From assembly GCA_016719785.1 (NCBI GenBank), contig JADJYJ010000014.1, positions 1 through 64,000 on the forward strand: a DNA stretch of 64,000 nucleotides, read 5' to 3'. The translations under genes were made by a program, and so were the position numbers. This document shows, piece by piece, positions 55,554 through 63,019 of the stretch. Numbering within the stretch: the stretch's first letter is position 1; each line of letters opens with the position of its first letter. The DNA is from Candidatus Amarolinea dominans (lineage in GTDB: Bacteria; Chloroflexota; Anaerolineae; SSC4; Amarolineaceae). Below the pieces are notes generated by a model that worked only from the letters and a program-made list of their open reading frames with translations, did not search any database and had not been told where the DNA came from.

Positions 55554-56765
55554 ATGGCTGAAATCGACTCCACGGCAAGCAAGTATGCCACGACCATCAG
55601 AGATGCCCGTGGCACGGTGATCGGCGAGAACAATACGATCTATCAGATCTTCCTGAACAACCAATACGCGCCGCTGGCGCACAAGCTGATCACCTTCACC
55701 ACTTTGATCGAGGAGAAGACCCGGGGCTTCGTGGGCAGGCGCTTTGTCTTCGACGCGCTGAACCAATTCCGAGCCAAGGCTCCATCCGGCTACTTCATCA
55801 TTAAAGGCGAAGCCGGCATCGGCAAGAGCGCCCTGATGGCGCATCTGGTGCAAGCCGGCCAGTACGTGCATCATTTCGTGGTCAGCACGCAGGGTATCAA
55901 CCGAGCCGACCAGTTCCTGGAGAACATATGCGCCCAGTTGATCGCCAGGTACAAACTCGACCGCCCCGCCTGGCTACCGCCGGAAGCCTCGCGCGACAGC
56001 GCTTTTCTGAGCGCGCTGCTGCAAGAGGTGAGCGAGGGATTGGCGGCGGGCGAGCAGGTGCTTATCCTGGTAGACGCGTTGGACGAAGTCGACTGGCGCG
56101 GACGGACGGGGGAGAACGTGCTTTTGCTGCCGCCCGCACTTCCCCCAGGCGTATTCGTCGCAGTAACCATGCGACGAAAGGAGGGGCTGCCGCTGCAAGT
56201 GGACAGGTCGCAGATCTTCTACCTTGATCCGGACTCGGATGCCAACCGCGAGGACGTGCGCGCCTACATCAGGCAGTTTGCCCAGCGGGAGGTCATGCAG
56301 CCCAGTCTAAGCGCCTGGGGTACGACGGTCGAGGCCTTCGTGAAGACGATGCTAGCCAAAAGCGAGGGCAACTTCATGTACCTCCGCTACGTGTTGCCGG
56401 CCATCGAGCGAGGTGAGTTTCGACATGGAACGCTGGCCGAGCTACCTCAGGGCCTCAAGGACTACTACGAGCGCCACTGGCGGCAGATCCGAGCCATCGA
56501 CGAGGACAGGTGGGTCGATTATCGGCAGCCGGTGATCTGCTTTCTGGCCATGGCGCAGGAGCCGGTGACTGTGTGGCAGATCGCATCGTGGGCAAAGTTG
56601 AAGCCGGCTCGGGTATTGTCAGCAATCAGAGACTGGCGGGAGTTTCTCGACGAGGATCCGGTGGCAGGCGTGATGCGATATCGGATCTACCATCAAAGCT
56701 TTCAAGATTTCCTGGCGGCCAAGGATGAAGCGCGGGATCTCAGTGAAGCGGAGAGCCCGCAATGA
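55554..56765 (+). CDS. NACHT-type STAND NTPase with shared N-terminal module
   Basis: A 403-residue protein. Residues 10-31 (KYATTIRDARGTVIGENN, then TIYQ) align residue for residue with the shared module. Then FVGRRFVFDALNQFRAKAPS leads to GYFIIKGEAGIGKSALMAHL (Walker A) and VLILVDALDEVDWRG (Walker B with following Asp). VFVAVTMRRKE is sensor-like and KDYYERHWRQIRAIDEDRW a winged-helix part. The end YRIYHQSFQDFLAAKDEARD is where such proteins usually continue into repeats; here a stop comes, and a repeat protein is encoded next. Predicted signal-sensing switch. Confidence 0.85.
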   Translation: MAEIDSTASKYATTIRDARGTVIGENNTIYQIFLNNQYAPLAHKLITFTTLIEEKTRGFVGRRFVFDALNQFRAKAPSGYFIIKGEAGIGKSALMAHLVQAGQYVHHFVVSTQGINRADQFLENICAQLIARYKLDRPAWLPPEASRDSAFLSALLQEVSEGLAAGEQVLILVDALDEVDWRGRTGENVLLLPPALPPGVFVAVTMRRKEGLPLQVDRSQIFYLDPDSDANREDVRAYIRQFAQREVMQPSLSAWGTTVEAFVKTMLAKSEGNFMYLRYVLPAIERGEFRHGTLAELPQGLKDYYERHWRQIRAIDEDRWVDYRQPVICFLAMAQEPVTVWQIASWAKLKPARVLSAIRDWREFLDEDPVAGVMRYRIYHQSFQDFLAAKDEARDLSEAESPQ

Positions 56766-56833
56766 CCCGGTCCCAGAGAATAGTCTGGCGAACGTTGAAA
56801 GAGCAATGGGTCACGGACACCAGAGGTGTATGA

Positions 56834-58165
56834 ATGTCGCAAGTAGCGCAGTCGGCCAAAACACATGGTGAGACGTTCGACAAGATCGATCTGCTGCGAT
56901 TTCGGAGGAAGATCGCCGATGACCTACTGCGGCAGTGGCAGATCATGCATGCACACCTGAAAGGTGCAGTAGGCGCGTCGCGGCAATTCGCTGAGATAGA
57001 CTATGTGCTGGGTTTGCAGCAACTGGAGGTCATGATCAAGAAAAGGAAGCCGGAGCTGCAGGATAGATTTTGCATCTTGGAGAAACGGCTGCTGGTGGCA
57101 AATGACAAGGATGATCCGACGGGGATTGCAGCGGCAATACTTTTGCTCAATGAACTTGCGACTCAGGTAGGGGTAGAACTTGGTTTTGAGTCGTTATGTA
57201 GCATGGATTCTGGTACCGTCGTGCTATCTCAAATCGCCGCTCTGGACGAGTCCTATATGTATCGGAATCTTGCGAAGCATCTGGCCGGCGCGGGGCGATG
57301 GGACGAGTTGCACGAGCTGGTGGGAGAGGGAGATGGCGATCACCAGCAGCCATGGGCACAGGCGAAGTTGCGGGCTGAGGGCAGTTATGCCAGGTATGTG
57401 GCGGATGTAGTGGTGGCGTGGCAGGAGGCATATCGACGCGTGCAGGTGCCGAAGTCTGACGGCCGTCAGGAAGCGGTGCTAGCGCAGTGCATACGGTATT
57501 CACTGATCGTCACCAGCGTAAACTCGCAAGCAGGGAACTACGAGCCGGCGCTGGTAGGGCGGGCAGTGAAGACAGGGCTGTGGACAGCGGCGCAGGCATT
57601 GGCGGTGGCGGCGCAGGTGCCTGAAGCCGAGAAGCGAGCGAGCATGTATCGGGCGATCTTGTCCGCGGGCGGACTGACGACTGAGAAACGACGCGAAGCT
57701 GAGGAGGGAAGTCTGGCGGCGGTGAAGGCGATTGGGGATAGGTGGTCGCGTGCGGATGCGTTGGCCGCGCTAGCGCCGCAACTGACGGGCGAAGTACGAA
57801 ATGAGGCAGTGGCAGAAGGCTTGGCGGCGGCAGAGGCCATAGAGGCTGAGTGGTACCGTGCGCGTGTGCTGGCTAAATTGGCACCGCAGCTGACGGGCGA
57901 GCTGGTAATGCAGGGTCTGGCAGCGGCGCAGGCGATTGGGGATGAGGAATCGCGTGGGCAAGTCTTAGCTGCATTGGCGCCGCAGCTGACGGGTGAACTG
58001 GTGACGCAGGGGTTGGCATCGGCACAGGGCATTTTGGATGAGGAATCTCGTACGCTAGTTCTGGCAGCATTGGCGCCGCAACTATCAGGTGAGCCGCGGC
58101 GGAGGTTCTTGCGGAAGCTGAAGGCACTGAGGATGAAGATTCTCGCGCTCTGGCGCCGCAGATGA
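56834..58165 (+). pseudogene. Alpha-repeat (33-residue ALAALAPQL) protein, first part, frameshifted
   Basis: A 443-codon frame. Residues 1-110 are helical (DKIDLLRFRRKIADDLLRQW). About 140-280 (YRNLAKHLAGAGRWDELHEL, QAKLRAEGSYARYVADVVVA) matches the region that in NACHT proteins follows the NTPase. Then 33-residue repeats begin (ALAALAPQLTGE). Near 58090-58096 the frame is lost: the ending EPRRRFLRKLKALRM is out of frame, while the other frame continues the repeat (AAAEVLAEAEGTEDEDSR, then ALAPQMTGELL). So this and the following frame are one gene of about 1008 codons. These repeats probably form the sensor solenoid. Confidence 0.8.
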
Positions 58166-59862
58166 CGGGAGAACTGCTGGCCCAGAGGCTAGCCGCGGCG
58201 CAGGCAATCACGGGCGCGTGGCCTCGTGTGGAAGCGTTGGCAGCATTGGCGCCGCACCTAACGGGCGAACTGTTGGAAGAGGGTCTGGCTATGGCGCGCG
58301 CAATCGAGTACGAGGAGCCTCGCGCTCATGCACTGGCTGCGCTGGCGCCGTACCTAGTAGGCGAGATGGTGGCACAGGGGCTTGCGGCGACGTTGGCCAT
58401 CGAGTACGGGGATTATCGTGAAATTGCGCTGGCGGCGCTGGCGTCGAGGCTGACGGACGAGCTGTTGGCTAAGGGACTCGAGGGACTCGAGACGCTGGCG
58501 ATCGGAGACGCGGAGTCTCGTGTGGACGTGCTGGCGACCTTGGCGCCGTACCTAACGGCCGCGCAGCGAGACGAGGCATTGACACATGGACTGGCGGCAT
58601 CACAGGCCATCGAGAACGAGTTGCGTCGCGCAGAAATGCTTGCGGCGCTGGCGCCGAACCTGACGGGCCATCTGCGGGAGCAAGCTTTGACCCAGGGGCT
58701 TGAGGCAGTACAGGCTATCGAGCATGAAGAAGCCCGGCCGAATGCACTGGCGGCGCTGGCGCCGGACTTGATGGGCGAGTTTCTCATGCAAGGGCTTGCG
58801 GCGGCGTTGGCTATCGAGGCCGAGTGGCATCGTGCGGCTGCGCTGGCGGCGCTGGCACCGCAATTGACGGGCGAGCTGCTAGAGGAAGGGCTTGAAGCGG
58901 CGGCAGCTATCGAAGACGAAGGACATCGCGCGGACGTGCTAGTCGCGCTCGCGCCAAACTTGACTGGCAGGGAGCTGAAAGAGGGCTTGACGGCGGCTCT
59001 TGTCATGGAGGACGAGGAGTCTCGCGCTGCTGTGCTAACGGCGCTGGCGCCGAAGCTGACGGGTGAGCTGCTAGCACAAGGTTTTGAGGCGGCCAGGGCC
59101 ATCGAGGACGAGCGGTCTCGTGCGCAAGTCTTGGCTGCCTTGGCACCACAGCTCACAGGCAAGTTGCGAAAAGAAGCAGTAACGGAATGCCTAGCGGCGG
59201 CGGCGGCCGTTTGGGACGAGGGGGATCGTGCGGAATTGCTGGCCGCGCTGGCGCCGCAGTTAACCGGTGAGTTGCTGGCGCGGGGGCTGGCCGAGGCACG
59301 GGCCATTGAGGACAAGTGGTATCGTGTGCGAGCGCTGGTAGCCCTGGCGCCGCGGTTAACGGGAAAGTCGCGGATGCGTGTCCTTGCCCAAGGGTTAGTG
59401 GCGGCCAAGACCATCGACGACGAGGAGTCTCGCGCACGAGTTCTGGCGATGCTGGCGCCGCAACTGTCAGGCGAGTTGTTGGCGGATGGCCTGACGGTAA
59501 CAAATGCTATAGGGGATGAATGGTCCCGCGTCCGAGCGCTGGAGGCGCTGGCGCCGCAATTGACGAGTGGGCTGCTGGCGGAAGGTCTAGTGGCGGCGCA
59601 GTCGATCGAGGACGATCTTGCTCGTATCCGTGCGCTGGCTGCGATGGCCCCGCAATGCGCGCCTGAAGTACAGCAAGTTACATATTGCCACATTCGCGAT
59701 GCCCTGAACACTCATTTGTGGAACCACTTTCAGAAGGGACCACGAGGTGAAGTTCTTTCGTTCAGCAAGGAACATCGAATGATTGTGCCGCCGGTCATGG
59801 ATTCACGTGCGGTCTGGGAAGTGGCGAGAGCGGTGATGGACGTGGGGCAGTGGTGGCCGTGA
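58162..59862 (+). CDS. Alpha-repeat protein, second part (15 further repeats)
   Basis: A 566-codon frame in continuation of the preceding repeats. The unit is about 33 residues, for example ALAALAPQLTGELLEEGL followed by an AAAxxIEDExxRA half, two helices per repeat, like HEAT/TPR solenoids. About 15 units here and 5 in the first part give some 20. The ATG 58162 overlaps the first stop (ATGA) and might permit separate translation, but the repeat clearly starts upstream of it (EDEDSRALAPQM). The last 60 residues differ (HIRDALNTHLWNHFQKGPRG) and may cap the solenoid. Confidence 0.8.
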   Translation: MTGELLAQRLAAAQAITGAWPRVEALAALAPHLTGELLEEGLAMARAIEYEEPRAHALAALAPYLVGEMVAQGLAATLAIEYGDYREIALAALASRLTDELLAKGLEGLETLAIGDAESRVDVLATLAPYLTAAQRDEALTHGLAASQAIENELRRAEMLAALAPNLTGHLREQALTQGLEAVQAIEHEEARPNALAALAPDLMGEFLMQGLAAALAIEAEWHRAAALAALAPQLTGELLEEGLEAAAAIEDEGHRADVLVALAPNLTGRELKEGLTAALVMEDEESRAAVLTALAPKLTGELLAQGFEAARAIEDERSRAQVLAALAPQLTGKLRKEAVTECLAAAAAVWDEGDRAELLAALAPQLTGELLARGLAEARAIEDKWYRVRALVALAPRLTGKSRMRVLAQGLVAAKTIDDEESRARVLAMLAPQLSGELLADGLTVTNAIGDEWSRVRALEALAPQLTSGLLAEGLVAAQSIEDDLARIRALAAMAPQCAPEVQQVTYCHIRDALNTHLWNHFQKGPRGEVLSFSKEHRMIVPPVMDSRAVWEVARAVMDVGQWWP

Positions 59863-61535
59863 GCCGTGGAGCCAGAACCTCTGTTGAGCTGCGCATGACC
59901 CGCTACTACCTCGCCTACGCCCGCCAGCACAAGGATGACTGGCAAGCGCTGGACGGTGACCAATTCGCGCAGATCCGGCGCGGGTGGACGGTGGCGAGCG
60001 AAGGCAGCGCGGGGTTGACGGCCGACGAGCAGGTCAATCTGATCTTCGGCTACCTCAACGCACTGGATAGCTACCTGGAGCGACGCGGGCTGTGGGCCGA
60101 TCTGCTGACCTGGAATGGGCGGGCGCTGACGGCCGCGCAGAGCATCGGCAACGAGGCGCTGGTCGGTGGATTGCTCAACGACATCGGACTGTGCCATCGG
60201 CACCTGGGACAATATGAAGAAGCCAGGGAGATGTTCGAGCAAGCCCTGGCAGTGCGCCGCCGGGTCGGGCCGGTTGCCGGCGAGGCGGTGACCCTGAACA
60301 ACCTTGGATTGGTGCATGACGATCTGAGCGAGTATGCCCAGGCCATCGCGTTCTATGAGCAGGCTTTTCCGCTCCGCCAGGCGGCCGGAGACCGGGCAGG
60401 TGAAGGGATCACACTGCAGAACCTGGCAACGACATTGATGCAGATTGGCCGGTGGGGCGAAGCCGCCGAACGCTTCGAACAGGCGTTGGTCATCGAACGG
60501 GAGGCCGGCGACCGGATGGGCGAGGCCGGCACCCTGAGCAACCTGGGGCAGCTCTACTTGCAGATGAGTCGCCGGGATGAAGCGGAAGCGGCGTTGACGC
60601 AGGCGCTGGCGCTCATGCGAGCGATCGGCGACCGGGGCCATGAGACGGCCGTCTTGAATAACCTGGGGTTGCTGGCGCGGGCGCGCGGTCAACCGCGACG
60701 GGCGCTGGCGCTGTTCGAGGAGGCGCTGGCGGTACAACGCCAAGCCGGTGTGACAGGCACAGAAGCGCCCCTACTCAACAACCTGGGTACGACCTACCAG
60801 GCGCTAGGCGACTGGCGTCGCGCGTTGGCGTACTTTCAGCAAGCGCTGGCGCGCCACCAAGCCACCGGCGACCGGGCGGGTCAGGCTACGGCGCTGGCCA
60901 ACATCGGCGGGTTGCATCTGGAGCGTGACGCCCTTGCCGAGGCCAGAGTTGCTTACGAGCAGGCGCTGGCGCTCGTCCAGGCCAGCGGCGACCGGGACAG
61001 TGAGGCCACGCTGCTGAACAACCTGGCCGCAGTGTTACGCGCCCAAGGCGAACTCGACCGAGCTGCTGAGCATCTGGCGACCGCCCTGGCCACTGCCCGC
61101 GAGGTCGGCAACCGGGAGATGGAAGCCACTGCTTTAAGCAACCTGGCCGCAACCCGTTTCGACCGCGGCGACTTGCCTGGCGCACGGGCGGCCCTGGAGG
61201 CTGCGCTGGCCCTGCGCCCCGAAACAGGCGACCTCCTGGCTGCCGGCGCCACACTGAACAACCTGGCCGCAGTGAGCAGCGCGCAGGGCGATCCTGCCGC
61301 AGCGGTGGACTATTACGAACGAGCGTTGGCGGTGCGCCGCCAGATCGAAGATGTGGCCGGCCAGGCGCACACGCTGTACAACCTGGGCATCCTCTGCACT
61401 GATCTGGGTGACTTTAGCCGGGCCGAAATCGCGCTGGCCGAGGCGGTAACGCTCGACGAGCAGTGTGACCTACCCCAGATATCTCGCGACCGGAAAGCAT
61501 TACTGGAGATCCGAAGTCGGCGAAAACGAACTTGA
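59859..61535 (+). CDS. Tetratricopeptide-repeat protein
   Basis: About 558 residues from GTG 59859, which overlaps the previous stop by 4 bases. The N-terminal 75 residues are helical (TRYYLAYARQHKDDWQALDG, NLIFGYLNALDSYLERRGLW). From about residue 85 come ten or eleven 40-residue TPRs of the kinesin-light-chain kind, each with LNNLG and AL(A/V)xxR...GDRxGEA (for example LLNDIGLCHRHLGQYEEARE). The N-terminal YLAYARQHKDDW is seen in other TPR-STAND proteins. A protein-binding scaffold or sensor in the operon; no catalytic domain. Confidence 0.88.
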   Translation: MSRGARTSVELRMTRYYLAYARQHKDDWQALDGDQFAQIRRGWTVASEGSAGLTADEQVNLIFGYLNALDSYLERRGLWADLLTWNGRALTAAQSIGNEALVGGLLNDIGLCHRHLGQYEEAREMFEQALAVRRRVGPVAGEAVTLNNLGLVHDDLSEYAQAIAFYEQAFPLRQAAGDRAGEGITLQNLATTLMQIGRWGEAAERFEQALVIEREAGDRMGEAGTLSNLGQLYLQMSRRDEAEAALTQALALMRAIGDRGHETAVLNNLGLLARARGQPRRALALFEEALAVQRQAGVTGTEAPLLNNLGTTYQALGDWRRALAYFQQALARHQATGDRAGQATALANIGGLHLERDALAEARVAYEQALALVQASGDRDSEATLLNNLAAVLRAQGELDRAAEHLATALATAREVGNREMEATALSNLAATRFDRGDLPGARAALEAALALRPETGDLLAAGATLNNLAAVSSAQGDPAAAVDYYERALAVRRQIEDVAGQAHTLYNLGILCTDLGDFSRAEIALAEAVTLDEQCDLPQISRDRKALLEIRSRRKRT

Positions 61536-61570
61536 GACGCCGGCCCAACACATATAAACGGAGGTTCACC

Positions 61571-62087
61571 ATGGATATCGCAACGCTGGCCAAAGATGTA
61601 GCCCTGTTCCTTTCCCCCTTCCTGCCCTACCTGCTCAAAGCAGGAGAAAAGGCCGCCGAGGAGGCCGGCAAGAAGCTGGGCGGCGACGCGTGGGAGCGCT
61701 AAAGGGCTGTGGAGCAGGCTGCGGCCGAAAGTCGAGGCCAAGTCGGCCGCCCAGGAAGCCGTGGCCGACGCCGTCACTGAGCCGGAAAATGAAGATGCCC
61801 AGGCGGCCCTACGCCAGCAACTGCGCAAGCTGCTGGCCGAGGATGATGATCTGGCGAGAGAGATCGGGCAGCAGTGGGCTGCCGCGCAGGCGGCAGGCGT
61901 GACGATCATCGCGTCAGGCGACCGCGCCGTGGCCGCGCAAAATATCACTGGCAGCACGATCGTCACCGGCGACCGCAACACGGTGCAGAGCGGCAAGTAC
62001 AACATCAAGATTGACAAGGCATCGGGCCTGGCCATCGGTGACGGTGCCCGCGTCGAACAGCATGGCGATCCAGGGGAGGCCCAATGA
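61571..62087 (+). pseudogene. Membrane-anchor-like protein with shared module, frameshifted
   Basis: ATG 61571 (GGAGG at 61560-61564) encodes MDIATLAKDVALFLSPFLPY, then LLKAGEKAAEEAGKKLGGDA, a hydrophobic-amphipathic N-terminus, and stops at TAA 61700. One base later in another frame the protein goes on: AKGLWSRLRPKVEAKSAAQE, AALRQQLRKLLAEDDDLARE, and ends with the module (TIVTGDRNTVQSGKYNIKID, then KASGLAIGDGARVEQ). So a single frameshift near 61697 splits a 171-codon gene. It may tether other module proteins at the membrane; that is inference. Confidence 0.7.
61968..62056 (+). repeat. Shared-module DNA repeat, copy A
   Basis: 89 bases encoding GDRNTVQSGKYNIKIDKA and SGLAIGDGARVE. By my count 81 of 89 positions match copy B at 62878-62966, and seven of the eight changes look synonymous. 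The module was copied recently between genes. Confidence 0.85.
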
Positions 62088-62106
62088 CAGCAAGCTCGTG
62101 GAGGAC

Positions 62107-62994
62107 ATGATGAGTACTCAACCAAGTAGTTTTGTGCAACTCGGGCGCGTCGAGATCTTCGTGCATGCAGGACGTATAGACGGCGATATCACACGGTGTG
62201 GCGCTGAGGTCCTGGTGAGCTCGGCCGGCACGGATGGCTCGATGCAAAGCGGCGTCTCGGCCGCCATCAGGGTGACCGGTGGAGACGAAATCGCCGCACA
62301 ACTTCAGAAGCACAAGCCTCTGATCCCGGGTACGGTCGTCGTTACCGATGCTGGGAAGCTGGCCGGGGCAAAGTACATCTACCACGCAGTAATCGTCGGC
62401 TGGGGTCAGGAGCGCCGAGTACTTCAGGCTGATGTTTGGCGTGCCGTCACTACCTGCATGGACATCGCACGTCTGACAGGCATGTCAAGCATTGCATTTC
62501 CGTCCCTGGGTACTCTGCACGGTGGCGCCGACAAATTCGAAACGCACTCGACAATGGCAGCAGCCTGCTTGCAGGCTTTGGGTCAAGGCAGCAGGCTGCG
62601 GCAGGTTCACTTTTGCTTCAACTACCCCCCAACGGCGGAAGTGTTCAAGAGAGCATTCCTGCAGCAGCAGTTGATGAGAAACATCCAGGCGCTGGAAAAG
62701 GGGCAGTGGCACGATCAGCAGCTTGAGACCGATCTGGCCAAACTCTGGCCCTTACTTACAGATGTCAGGTTCGGCCTGAGGCACTTGAAGGAGTTGGTCA
62801 GCACACTTGAGCGCACCCCGAATGCTCAAGAAGCCCGTACACTTATCCACGATGTCTCGAATAGTATTGTTGTGATCGGCGACCGCAACACGGTGCAAAG
62901 CGGCAAGTACAGCATCAAGATTGACAAGGCGTCGGGTCTGGCCATCGGTGATGGCGCGCGCGTGGAGCGATCAGGCGACGACGTAGAGAGATGA
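62107..62994 (+). CDS. Macro-domain protein with shared C-terminal module
   Basis: A 295-residue protein; GGAGG at 62100-62104 suits ATG 62110 (or 62107). The macro fold is clear: GDITRCGAEVLVSSAGTDGS, GVSAAIRVTGGDEIAAQLQK, PGTVVVTDAGKLAGAKYIYH and SIAFPSLGTLHGGADKFETH. Macro domains bind or hydrolyse ADP-ribose and related NAD derivatives. A helical region follows (about 180-250), then the module (VVIGDRNTVQSGKYSIKIDK, ASGLAIGDGARVERSGD). Within a cell-death locus it could sense or remove an NAD-derived signal, or act as effector. The catalytic Asn of hydrolytic macro domains is replaced here (VLVSSAGT instead of VNAAN), so a binding role is more likely. Confidence 0.8.
   Translation: MMSTQPSSFVQLGRVEIFVHAGRIDGDITRCGAEVLVSSAGTDGSMQSGVSAAIRVTGGDEIAAQLQKHKPLIPGTVVVTDAGKLAGAKYIYHAVIVGWGQERRVLQADVWRAVTTCMDIARLTGMSSIAFPSLGTLHGGADKFETHSTMAAACLQALGQGSRLRQVHFCFNYPPTAEVFKRAFLQQQLMRNIQALEKGQWHDQQLETDLAKLWPLLTDVRFGLRHLKELVSTLERTPNAQEARTLIHDVSNSIVVIGDRNTVQSGKYSIKIDKASGLAIGDGARVERSGDDVER
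62878..62966 (+). repeat. Shared-module DNA repeat, copy B
   Basis: Partner of 61968-62056; lies at the end of the macro-domain gene. Confidence 0.85.
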
Positions 62995-63019
62995 ACATCT
63001 CAGCGAAGGAGGCGGGCCC

